The notes under the pieces are model-generated. The model searched no databases, was not told the DNA's origin, and saw only the letters and a program-made list of their open reading frames with translations. A stretch of DNA of 64,000 nt from Cytophagales bacterium Alg240-R148 (GTDB taxonomy: Bacteria > Bacteroidota > Bacteroidia > Cytophagales > Cyclobacteriaceae). Position 1 is the first letter of the stretch. The number at the start of each line of letters is the position of its first letter. This document shows, piece after piece, positions 9,162 through 16,667 of this stretch. The translations under genes and the position numbers were made by a program. The stretch lies in contig LS999828.1 of assembly GCA_900537185.1 (NCBI GenBank), forward strand, positions 62,001 to 126,000, read 5' to 3'.

Positions 9162-10448
9162 ATGAAACATTTATACCTCTTATTCTTTTTTATAACTTCT
9201 ATTGCAATAGGGCAAGAAATAGGAGTGACTGGCAAGACATTTGGAGACAGCATTACCTACTCAGACCCCCCCAACTTTAGAATTACTTCAAAAGAAAAAA
9301 TCAATGGAAAGCCCAAATTTGATGCCTTCTTGTTGGTTATGGCCAAATTAAACGGGGTATACGACATCAGTGGTGGCATGCAGGAACAAGAAACATTCAA
9401 CATTGGAAAAATAGATGTTTGGGGCAACAACAACGACCCTAGGCTTTGGATGGATCTGCACCAAACCCAGGTAAGAACAAGAGTTTCCAGAGAAACAAAA
9501 GATGGCACTTTTACTGGGTACATGGAAGGTGATTTTTGGGGAGGCAACAACCATTACCGACTCAGGCACCTATGGTTTGACTACAAATTCTTGCACATCG
9601 GGCAAGATTGGAGCTTTTTTGGGGACAAAGACATTTGGCCCAATGTGATGGATTGGGATGGACCACCTTCCGGGATTTGGATACGGCAACCCATGATAAA
9701 ATTGCGCTTCAAATTAAAAAACAACTGGTCGGTTGAAACTGGCTTCGAGGTATCAGATGCTGAGATTACCTACGATCCTAACTTGGATCCAGAATTAACC
9801 AAAGCCTACCAAAACACGCCAGACTTTATAAATACTATTAAAAAATCAGGAGACAAGGGCCATATTAGGTTGGCAACTATTATAAGAGAATTGAAATACA
9901 AAGACCAAGGTTCACTCGCATCCAAATTTGGCTATGGTGCAGCCTTGTCTGGATTGGTCAAGACAAGAACAAGTGCGAAAGACTTGTTTCAATTTCAGGT
10001 TGTTTATGGAAAAGGGATAGCCAGGTACTTAGTTTCTTTTGGAGGACTTAATTACGATGCCGTACCAGATGGTTATGGCGACCTTAAAACCGTACCTGCA
10101 ATAGGAGGCTGGGCTTCTTACGAATACTGGATTAATAAAAAATGGCATGCCAATCTGGTAGCTGGTTTTTCAGATTTCGAGTCCCATGAACTCAGAACCC
10201 TCACCATTAACGGACCGCAACCACCCTATACCGGTACGGACACTTCTATAGAATTGGAGCACACTTATGTATTGTTCAATTTGATGTATGACCCTATCCC
10301 AAACTTAAGTTTTGGAGTAGAATACAATTGGGGTAAGAAAAAGGACGCATACAACGGGGTGATTAGTGACGGTACAGAGGTAGTTAACGCACTGCAACAA
10401 TCTAGAAATGCCAACAGAGTTAGTTTTGGAGCATTTTTCAATTTCTGA
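9162..10448 (+). CDS. DcaP-like outer-membrane porin
   Basis: 428 residues. Signal peptide ends at about ITSIAIGQ (residue 17-18). The barrel region carries features of the DcaP-like trimeric porins: a QTQVRTRVSRETKDGTFTG stretch, then GYMEGDFWGG, RLRHLWFDYKF, and GQDWSFFGD, followed by many alternating strands and a terminal Phe (ASFGAFFNF-like end). Such porins take up small charged molecules across the outer membrane. The usual N-terminal coiled coil of DcaP is absent here, so the protein is shorter at that end. The gene stands alone and meets the acetyltransferase gene tail to tail. Substrate unknown. Confidence 0.8.
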   Translation: MKHLYLLFFFITSIAIGQEIGVTGKTFGDSITYSDPPNFRITSKEKINGKPKFDAFLLVMAKLNGVYDISGGMQEQETFNIGKIDVWGNNNDPRLWMDLHQTQVRTRVSRETKDGTFTGYMEGDFWGGNNHYRLRHLWFDYKFLHIGQDWSFFGDKDIWPNVMDWDGPPSGIWIRQPMIKLRFKLKNNWSVETGFEVSDAEITYDPNLDPELTKAYQNTPDFINTIKKSGDKGHIRLATIIRELKYKDQGSLASKFGYGAALSGLVKTRTSAKDLFQFQVVYGKGIARYLVSFGGLNYDAVPDGYGDLKTVPAIGGWASYEYWINKKWHANLVAGFSDFESHELRTLTINGPQPPYTGTDTSIELEHTYVLFNLMYDPIPNLSFGVEYNWGKKKDAYNGVISDGTEVVNALQQSRNANRVSFGAFFNF

Positions 10449-10459
10449 ATTACTTAGGC

Positions 10460-10738
10460 TTACTTTACAAGTTTGGACCATTGGTCGTTTTTTTTGAGAT
10501 AGCCAACAATAAATGGACAATAAGGTACAATTGTCGCATTGATTGATTCCAGATACTCAAAAGATTTGTTGGCCAACAAAGTAGCAATGCCTTGCCCTTT
10601 CAATGTTTCTGGAACTTCCGTGTGCATCAAATAGTAAATACCATCCTTTTTGACATACTCTATGAACCCTATCCCAGCTTCCACTTTGAGCTCAAACCTG
10701 TCTCTACTCTTTCCGGTCTTTACATTTATAAATTTCAT
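10460..10738 (-). CDS. Small GNAT-fold N-acetyltransferase (YjdJ/COG2388 type)
   Basis: 92 residues when started at the ATG at 10738 (MKFINVKTGK). Seen: HTEVPETLKGQGIATLLANKSFEYLES, the acetyl-CoA loop (GQGIA) and following helix of short GNAT proteins, and VPYCPFIVGYLKKN near the end, which matches the C-P-[FY] motif of this small class. It probably acetylates a small molecule or protein in the cytosol; the substrate is unknown. The longest frame reaches 10837, but the extra residues are not like the family. The gene is convergent with the porin gene, 11 bases apart. Confidence 0.85.
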   Translation of the reverse strand: MKFINVKTGKSRDRFELKVEAGIGFIEYVKKDGIYYLMHTEVPETLKGQGIATLLANKSFEYLESINATIVPYCPFIVGYLKKNDQWSKLVK

Positions 10739-10884
10739 ACTATTATTCGAAATAACCCTTAAACTACACACTAACAATGTATTACAAAAAACACGCACCT
10801 TCCTTGTAAACACTCTATTCACAAGATAAGATAACATTTTTTTTTATCTTTATAAAACCAACAACCCTCTAAACCTCCAAATCT

Positions 10885-12105
10885 ATGCAAGGTATCAAAG
10901 TAAGGTTTCTCAACCAATCCGGAACGGAACTATCTGGGATTTTACAAAAACCAATAGATGGCAAAATCAAAGCATATGCCCTTTTTGCGCATTGTTTTAC
11001 TTGCCATAAAAACCTCAAAGCCGTGCATGTCATTTCGAGGTCCTTGTCCGCACAAGGTATAGCAGTATTGAGATTTGACTTTACTGGTTTGGGTGAAAGC
11101 GAGGGCAGCTTTGAAGACAGTAATTTCTCTTTAAATGTAAGCGACTTGACTTCCGCCGCCCAATTTTTAAAGGCCGAATACCAGGCACCCTCCTTGTTGA
11201 TTGGGCACAGTTTAGGTGGAGCAGCCGTATTGTTTGCTGCCCATTTAATCCCCTCTGTTGAGGCCATAGTAACCATTGGTGCTCCTTCTAGTCCGCAACA
11301 TGTTACCCACTTACTAAAAGACCAAGAAACAACCATTGAAAAAAATGGATTTGGAAAAGTAAACATTGGAGGGCGCGATTTCACTATTCAAAAACAGTTT
11401 ATAGACGACCTTAGGTCCAAAGATCCCGTTTCAATAATTAAAAATTTAAAAAAACCATTGCTCATTTACCACTCTCCACAAGACAATATTGTGGGGGTTG
11501 AAAATGCTGCAGAACTATATACCAACGCCCACCACCCCAAAAGTTTCATTTCATTGGATGGTGCAAATCACTTGCTTACCAAAAACCAGGATGCACAGTA
11601 TGTAGGCGACACGTTGGTACCATGGGCAAAAAGGTATTTGCAATTTCCAGAAGAAAAAGAATTGCATACGAACAAACAAGTTGCAGTTCAGATAAAAGAC
11701 ACCAACTATCTAACCGAAATAGTGGCGGGAGAACACCATTGGATAGCAGATGAACCCAAACAAGTTGGAGGGCAGAACCTTGGACCCACTCCTTACGACA
11801 TGGTTTTAGCTGGATTAGGTACTTGTACCGCGATAACCTTAAAAATGTATGCGGACAGAAAAAAGTGGCCGCTAGAAGCGGTATTTGTACACCTCGAACA
11901 CCAAAAAGAGCATGCCAACGACAGCTTGGAAGCTAATAACAAAAATTCAAAAATAGATGTTATGTACCGATACATTCATTTGGAAGGTAATTTGAGCGAA
12001 GAGCAAAGGACGCGCTTGCTGTCCATTGCAGATAAATGCCCTGTACATAGAACATTAGAAAGTACCATAGTAATCAAAACCAGGGAAAAGCAACATGGCA
12101 ATTAA
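10885..12105 (+). CDS. Fused alpha/beta hydrolase and OsmC-like protein
   Basis: 406 residues in two domains. Residues 1-255 are an alpha/beta hydrolase with nucleophile Ser109 in GHSLGG, an acid in SPQDNIVG and a His in DGANHLL. Residues about 265-400 are an OsmC/YhfA-type domain with the two redox cysteines in GTCTAITL and DKCPVHRTL. OsmC proteins reduce organic hydroperoxides. The fusion is a recognised architecture in bacteria, so this is not a cloning artefact. It is cytosolic. The last 11 bases overlap the next gene, so the two are co-translated. Possible role: detoxifying acyl or organic peroxides, but the hydrolase substrate is not known. Confidence 0.92.
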   Translation: MQGIKVRFLNQSGTELSGILQKPIDGKIKAYALFAHCFTCHKNLKAVHVISRSLSAQGIAVLRFDFTGLGESEGSFEDSNFSLNVSDLTSAAQFLKAEYQAPSLLIGHSLGGAAVLFAAHLIPSVEAIVTIGAPSSPQHVTHLLKDQETTIEKNGFGKVNIGGRDFTIQKQFIDDLRSKDPVSIIKNLKKPLLIYHSPQDNIVGVENAAELYTNAHHPKSFISLDGANHLLTKNQDAQYVGDTLVPWAKRYLQFPEEKELHTNKQVAVQIKDTNYLTEIVAGEHHWIADEPKQVGGQNLGPTPYDMVLAGLGTCTAITLKMYADRKKWPLEAVFVHLEHQKEHANDSLEANNKNSKIDVMYRYIHLEGNLSEEQRTRLLSIADKCPVHRTLESTIVIKTREKQHGN

Positions 12106-12892
12106 ATTTACCAGAAGACGGTTCATACAGAGCATTCTACTTTTGTTTGGAGCAATTTTAACAGATGCCTTTTGGCTTGAAAACCGGTATTTCAAAACAA
12201 AAATCACCACAATTAACCCAGAAGGAACGGTATCCATACTACAAATATCCGATCTGCATTTGCGTACTTTTTCGAGAAAAGAAAAGGCATTGTTAAAAAA
12301 TATAAACGCCATGTCCGTTGATTTAATAGCCATTACCGGTGACGCGATTGACAGCACTACTGCTTACAACTTTTTGGACTCTTTTTTATCCGGTTTGCCA
12401 AAAGACATACCAACTTTTGCAATTTTAGGTAATTGGGAATACTGGGGTCGGGTGGATATTCAACGGCTTAAATCCTTGTACAACAAGCACAACATCCGTT
12501 TACTCGTTAATGATAAAGAAGAAATTGAGATCAAAGGCAAACGATTTAGTATTACTGGACTAGACGATATGCTAGGAGGTAAACCAAATTATAACTTGGT
12601 GGGTAGCCTACCAACCTCCTCTACACATTCGATAGTTTTGTCCCATTGTCCGCAAAGTTTTGACCAAATTTCTAAAAATGGAATAAAACACCTGGTTCTT
12701 TCTGGCCACACCCATGGAGGCCAATTAAACCTTTTAGGCTGGACTCCTTTTCTTCCACCAGGCACAGGACCGTATATTGCCGGTTTGTACCACCAACACA
12801 ACGCCACATTATTTGTTTCCAAAGGACTAGGCACTAGCATCTTACCAATGAGATTGGGTGCTAGATCCGAGATAAATAAAATAATTCTATAA
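12095..12892 (+). CDS. Calcineurin-like metallophosphoesterase with Tat-like signal
   Basis: 265 residues. N-terminus TRRRFIQSILLLFGAILT looks like a twin-arginine signal or signal anchor, as in YkuE/YaeI-type enzymes, which places the enzyme outside the inner membrane. Metal-binding motifs are complete: SDLHL (about 50-54), TGDAID (about 79-84), GNWE (about 112-115), LSHCPQ, and SGHTHGGQ (about 203-210). These coordinate two metal ions for phosphate ester hydrolysis; relatives act on phospholipids or UDP-diacylglucosamine. Starts 11 bases inside the hydrolase/OsmC gene. Substrate cannot be assigned. Confidence 0.9.
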   Translation: MAIKFTRRRFIQSILLLFGAILTDAFWLENRYFKTKITTINPEGTVSILQISDLHLRTFSRKEKALLKNINAMSVDLIAITGDAIDSTTAYNFLDSFLSGLPKDIPTFAILGNWEYWGRVDIQRLKSLYNKHNIRLLVNDKEEIEIKGKRFSITGLDDMLGGKPNYNLVGSLPTSSTHSIVLSHCPQSFDQISKNGIKHLVLSGHTHGGQLNLLGWTPFLPPGTGPYIAGLYHQHNATLFVSKGLGTSILPMRLGARSEINKIIL

Positions 12893-12899
12893 ATACATG

Positions 12900-12930
12900 T
12901 TGCAATATTAAATGTATATACATACATTTG
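12900..12930 (+). promoter_or_regulatory. marR promoter with embedded operator
   Basis: TTG at 12900-12902 and TACATTTG at 12923-12930 are 20 bases apart, fitting the Bacteroidota -33/-7 pair. Inside lies the inverted repeat AAATGTAT-ATAC-ATACATTT (12910-12929), with perfect 8-base arms, so a bound repressor would cover the -7 element. A related site precedes the reductase gene. Transcription would start very close to the ATG at 12935. Confidence 0.7.
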
Positions 12931-12934
12931 TAAC

Positions 12935-13387
12935 ATGAACATTATGGAAGCCATCCAACAGAGTAAAGATTTTAAAAGCAATTACGAACGCTGCATTGTA
13001 AATGTACAGTATACTGCTTCATGGCTTAATAATAGCTCAAGTGACTTAATGAGTGAATTTGATTTGACCATGCAGCAATACAATATTTTAAGAATATTAA
13101 AAGGACAACATCCAAAAGCAACTACTGTTAAAATGCTGATAGAACGGATGTTGGACAAAAGCAGCAATGCCTCTCGGATAGTGGACAAACTGGTTAAAAA
13201 AAAATTAGTTGAACGCAACCAATGCCCGAACGATAGAAGACAAGTAGATGTATTAATAACTGAAAATGGAATAAAATTACTCCATATGGCAACAAAAAAA
13301 ATAGATTCAGAATTAAATGCATCGCCTACATTGAGCGAAAAGGATGCAGCCCTTTTAAGCGACCTTTTAGACAAATTAAGAGGGTAG
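12935..13387 (+). CDS. MarR family transcriptional regulator
   Basis: 150 residues, helical winged-helix repressor. Seen: LTMQQYNILRILKGQ, recognition-helix region RMLDKSSNASRIVDKLVKKKLVERN, and wing CPNDRRQVDVLITENG, which is the DRR signature of MarR. Two cysteines at about residues 20 and 97 could act as redox sensors, as in some MarR proteins (OhrR-like), but this is inference. The second ATG at 12944 is an alternative start because the predicted transcript begins only a few bases upstream. It likely represses itself and the downstream reductase-DoxX pair through the shared operator. Confidence 0.93.
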   Translation: MNIMEAIQQSKDFKSNYERCIVNVQYTASWLNNSSSDLMSEFDLTMQQYNILRILKGQHPKATTVKMLIERMLDKSSNASRIVDKLVKKKLVERNQCPNDRRQVDVLITENGIKLLHMATKKIDSELNASPTLSEKDAALLSDLLDKLRG

Positions 13388-13401
13388 TTTTTTATTTCAA
13401 C

Positions 13402-13421
13402 TATTACATGTACATACATTT
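13402..13421 (+). promoter_or_regulatory. Second MarR-type operator, before FMN reductase
   Basis: Matches the marR operator at 15 of 20 positions, including the identical stretch TACATACATTT (13411-13421). Its left half is less conserved. A larger dyad TTACAT (13404-13409) ... ATGTAA (13423-13428) surrounds it. Position 20-40 bases before the ATG fits repression. Confidence 0.6.
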
Positions 13422-13440
13422 AATGTAAAAACATCATATT

Positions 13441-13974
13441 ATGAAAAAGATCCTAGCATTTGCAGGAAGCAACAGCAAAGAAAGTATCAACAACAAATTG
13501 ATTGGATATGCCACTCAGCTAAATTCTGAGATGGATATCACCCACGTAGACATCAGTGCGTTACAAGCACCAATCTACAACATCGATATTGAACAGGCTT
13601 CTGGAATACCGGAAAGCATACAAAAATTCTATACTCAATTACAAACATATGATGCCTATATCATTGCATTTCCAGAACACAACGGCATGATGCCAGCATT
13701 TATTAAAAACATCATTGATTGGATGTCCAGAATTAACAACCAGTTCTTAGGAAAGAAACCTGTTTTATTGCTAAGTACTTCTCCTGGCCCTAAAGGGGGT
13801 GCCAACAGCCTTCAATTCATTGCGCAACTGGTCCAATGGTGGGGTGCCAATACTGTAGAAACACTTAGTCTTGGAAATTTTTTTGATCAGTACGATCAAG
13901 GTTTAAATCAGGTAAATGAACCACAGTTCATTCAAAACCTTCAAAAAAGTATACAAAATCTTGCTACGAACTAA
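13441..13974 (+). CDS. NAD(P)H-dependent FMN reductase
   Basis: 177 residues, flavodoxin-like fold. Seen: N-terminal FMN phosphate loop GSNSKESINNKL (about 9-20), FPEHNGMMPAFIKNIIDWM (about 78-96), which is the second FMN loop (normally PEYN), and STSPGPKGG (about 115-123). Family members reduce FMN, azo compounds or quinones with NAD(P)H in the cytosol. It follows a MarR-type operator and precedes a DoxX gene by 31 bases; all three are probably co-regulated. Likely role: defence against quinones or electrophiles (inferred). Confidence 0.92.
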   Translation: MKKILAFAGSNSKESINNKLIGYATQLNSEMDITHVDISALQAPIYNIDIEQASGIPESIQKFYTQLQTYDAYIIAFPEHNGMMPAFIKNIIDWMSRINNQFLGKKPVLLLSTSPGPKGGANSLQFIAQLVQWWGANTVETLSLGNFFDQYDQGLNQVNEPQFIQNLQKSIQNLATN

Positions 13975-14005
13975 GTAGTGCATTAAAAACTATAAAATAA
14001 CTATT

Positions 14006-14380
14006 ATGAAAAACAAAATTAATATTGCCGCAAGAGTGCTTCTAGGACTCCTATTGTTTGTATTTGGTCTCAATAAATTTTTGCAATTTATGCCACCACC
14101 TCCAATGCCAGATGCTGCTATAACAGCCTTTGGTGGATTAATAGCTGCAGGGTTTATTATGCCAACCATTGGCGTATTAGAAGTGGTGTTAGGTGCTTTG
14201 CTGTTGGTTAACAAAGTAAGGCCACTAACATTGTTACTATTATTACCTATCTCCTACAGTATTGTTGCCTTTCATGTTATGTTCGATTTGGGAGGTATCG
14301 GTTTGGCCGCTATGGTTGCCTTACTCAATTTATATTTAATTTTTACAGACAAAAATAAATTTCTTCCTTTGTTAAAATAA
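14006..14380 (+). CDS. DoxX-like membrane protein
   Basis: 124 residues with four hydrophobic segments (about 8-26, 45-66, 72-90, 95-112), the size and pattern of DoxX/DUF6041-type proteins. Seen: RVLLGLLLFVFGLNKFLQFMP near the N-terminus, the conserved GxxKF-like turn. DoxX proteins are linked to quinone-related electron transfer and thiol-stress defence. It is the last gene of the marR module and is followed at once by a terminator. The exact reaction is unknown. Confidence 0.88.
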   Translation: MKNKINIAARVLLGLLLFVFGLNKFLQFMPPPPMPDAAITAFGGLIAAGFIMPTIGVLEVVLGALLLVNKVRPLTLLLLLPISYSIVAFHVMFDLGGIGLAAMVALLNLYLIFTDKNKFLPLLK

Positions 14381-14390
14381 TTAGCACTTG

Positions 14391-14418
14391 CCAGAACATT
14401 GAAAGATGTTCTGGTTTT
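14391..14418 (+). terminator. Terminator after doxX-like gene
   Basis: CCAGAACAT (14391-14399), loop TGAAAG, ATGTTCTGG (14406-14414), then TTTT. Perfect 9-bp stem. Confidence 0.85.
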
Positions 14419-14605
14419 ATATAACTCCTCCATTTGCAGGTTTTAAGGAATTTACGTATATTAAATACTACAGCTGCAACAACAACCATTAATTCTAAGC
14501 AGCCAACTTGCTAAACCGCAATTTCTACGGAATGGCTAGGTGGTTTTATTAAAATATTCTTTTAACAAAAACGGATTGTAAATGCAAATAGTGGTGCAAA
14601 TCCTG

Positions 14606-14636
14606 AAAATTACATTAGAAAAAAGTAATTTTTTTT
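14606..14636 (+). terminator. Candidate AT-rich hairpin with T run
   Basis: AAAATTAC (14606-14613) pairs with GTAATTTT (14625-14632); an 11-base A-rich loop lies between and T's follow. It lies upstream of the epimerase, so it could be a back-up terminator or a leader hairpin. Confidence 0.35.
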
Positions 14637-14696
14637 ATTAAATATCACTTACTTTACATCGCCTAAAGGAATATAACACAAACTACAGAATTGCAT

Positions 14697-15647
14697 ATGA
14701 GGAGAATTTTAATTACCGGAGGTGCTGGGTTCATTGGGAGCTCTTTAGCAGATGAATTGTTAAAAGATGACAACACCAGTGTTACCATTGTTGATAACCT
14801 ACTAACCGGTAAAACAGAAAACATTCCGAATCATGAGAATTGTAAATTCGTTCATTGTGATGTAAATGATTACACGGGTCTTTCGGCGGTCATGACTTCT
14901 TCAAATTTTGACTATGTCTTCCATTATGCCGCAGTAGTTGGTGTAAAGCGAACACTTGACAACCCGTTGATGGTTCTAGATGATATTCAAGGAATTAAAA
15001 ACATTCTGGAATTATCAAAAAACACTAGCGTAAAGCGCATATTTTATGCTTCTTCCTCTGAAGTTTATGGAGAGCCAGTTGAATTGCCGCAAAACGAAGC
15101 TACTACTCCCCTCAATTCTAGGCTGCCTTACTCAATTGTCAAAAACTTGGGGGAAGCATATTGCAAATCCTATTTCAAACAGTACGATTTGGACTATACC
15201 ATTTTTAGGTTTTTCAATACTTATGGGCCAAAACAAAGCAACGACTTTGTAATTAATAAGTTCATTGAAATGGCTTTGGAAAACAAAGATATTACCATTC
15301 ATGGTGATGGACTTCAAACCAGAACATTTTGCCATGTCCAAGACAATGTTGATGCAACTATAACTATGTTGGAGAACGACTTGCATGTGAACGATGTAGT
15401 GAATTTAGGCAGCGACATTGCAGTAACCATTAAAGAACTTGCGGAGGCGGTTATCCAAAGTACAGGATCTATTTCCAACATTGAACACCTGGCTCCATTG
15501 CCAGAAGGAGATATGAGAAGAAGACAACCAGACATTAGCAAAATGAACGCAATTTTGCAAAGGGATTTAATGCCTTTAAAAGATGGCTTAGAGAAATGTG
15601 TAGAGCATTTCGTATGCAAAAAAGTGCCTATTAGCCTAGAGAAATAA
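14697..15647 (+). CDS. NAD-dependent nucleotide-sugar epimerase/dehydratase
   Basis: 316 residues, extended short-chain dehydrogenase fold. Seen: NAD loop GGAGFIGSS at the N-terminus (GxxGxxG), ASSSEVYGEP (catalytic Ser region), YSIVK (catalytic Tyr-xxx-Lys), and RFFNTYGP. This matches UDP-glucose 4-epimerase or UDP-glucuronate decarboxylase relatives; the exact reaction is not certain. The longest frame starts at a TTG (14691); ATG 14697 puts the NAD loop at the usual distance and is preferred. A WecA-type transferase gene follows after 18 bases, so it probably supplies a nucleotide sugar for a surface glycan. Confidence 0.88.
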   Translation: MRRILITGGAGFIGSSLADELLKDDNTSVTIVDNLLTGKTENIPNHENCKFVHCDVNDYTGLSAVMTSSNFDYVFHYAAVVGVKRTLDNPLMVLDDIQGIKNILELSKNTSVKRIFYASSSEVYGEPVELPQNEATTPLNSRLPYSIVKNLGEAYCKSYFKQYDLDYTIFRFFNTYGPKQSNDFVINKFIEMALENKDITIHGDGLQTRTFCHVQDNVDATITMLENDLHVNDVVNLGSDIAVTIKELAEAVIQSTGSISNIEHLAPLPEGDMRRRQPDISKMNAILQRDLMPLKDGLEKCVEHFVCKKVPISLEK

Positions 15648-15665
15648 CAATACTTTTTCAAATTA

Positions 15666-16667
15666 ATGAATACATTCCTGCTCTCTCTTTTGGTTAGCCT
15701 GTCGCTTACCTTAATTATTATTAAAATCACAAAGAAATTCAATTGGGTTTACAAACCACAATCCAATCGATGGAATAGCAACACAGTAAGTTTGCATGGT
15801 GGAGTAGCTATGGGCCTTTCTTTTCTTATTGTCAGCTTGATTCATTTTAATTTCCAACTTACTACTAAAGAGAGTTTTATTGTTGTTATTTCTATGGTCA
15901 TGATGACTTTAGGTTTGGTAGATGACACCTACCCAATCCGCCCATTTGTTAAGCTTACTTTCAACCTATTGGTTTCGGCCGGTGCCATTTACTTTAATTT
16001 GTATTTTCATATTTTTGAATACGAAATACTCAACTATCTGATTACGGCATTTTGGATTACTGGAATCACCAATGCAATCAATTTATTAGATAATATGGAT
16101 GGGGCCACCACCAGTGTTCTTTTGGTGATCATGGTATTCATAGCGGTCATAATGCATTCGGTTTCCGAACTTGCTTCTACCTTAGCTCTTATTTGCATTG
16201 GCGTTTTGATTGGTTTTCTTACGTTCAATTTTAATCCGGCAAAAATCTTTATGGGAGACTCAGGAAGTTTGTTTTTAGGAACATTAACCTCTCTTATTCT
16301 GATTGAATTTCATTTGAATTTGCCAAACGATACTAGTTTCTTACACATTCCTTTGGACTTTATTTATCCAATATTGGTAATCATTGTGCCAATCATTGAC
16401 ACTTCTTTTGTAACTATTAACCGGTTGTTAAATGGCTACCCTGTAAGCCTTGGCGACAAAGGCCATATTACTCATAGGCTATCTTATATTTTCAAGAGTG
16501 ACAAGATTTCTGTTTTGATCCTATGTTGTTACCAAGCCATAGTTTGCATTCTGGTATATTACAACTACTTTTACCTTTTGACAATTACACTAGTTGGGAC
16601 AGTACTTATACTAATGTTTATTACAAAAAGGACCAACCACTACGTCTGGCCCAACAGCTCTAAATAA
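15666..16667 (+). CDS. MraY/WecA-type glycosyl-1-phosphate transferase
   Basis: 333 residues with about ten membrane helices. Conserved loops are present: LHGGVAMG, GLVDDTY (Asp-Asp), NAINLLDNMDG (the NxxNxxDGxDG-type motif), and FNFNPAKIFMGDSGSLFLG (MGDxGS). These bind undecaprenyl phosphate, Mg and the UDP-sugar. The family loads the first sugar-phosphate onto the lipid carrier on the cytosolic face of the inner membrane. Whether the substrate is UDP-GlcNAc (WecA-like) or another sugar is not certain; it lacks the MraY peptide-substrate features. Its 3' end overlaps the convergent GT4 gene by 28 bases. Confidence 0.9.
   Translation: MNTFLLSLLVSLSLTLIIIKITKKFNWVYKPQSNRWNSNTVSLHGGVAMGLSFLIVSLIHFNFQLTTKESFIVVISMVMMTLGLVDDTYPIRPFVKLTFNLLVSAGAIYFNLYFHIFEYEILNYLITAFWITGITNAINLLDNMDGATTSVLLVIMVFIAVIMHSVSELASTLALICIGVLIGFLTFNFNPAKIFMGDSGSLFLGTLTSLILIEFHLNLPNDTSFLHIPLDFIYPILVIIVPIIDTSFVTINRLLNGYPVSLGDKGHITHRLSYIFKSDKISVLILCCYQAIVCILVYYNYFYLLTITLVGTVLILMFITKRTNHYVWPNSSK

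Larger units (their letters stand above)
14381..14696. other. Intergenic region, 316 bases
   Basis: Holds a strong terminator (14391-14418) and a weaker AT-rich hairpin followed by T's (14606-14636), 60 bases before the epimerase start. The middle (14419-14605) shows no ORF, tRNA shape or long repeat. The promoter of the epimerase gene must lie in the right part, but no full TAnnTTTG match is seen. Confidence 0.6.

Noticed and set aside
14381-14696. Possible small RNA or riboswitch in the gap before the epimerase
   Set aside because: Only simple hairpins are visible; there is no known riboswitch core pattern that I can identify.
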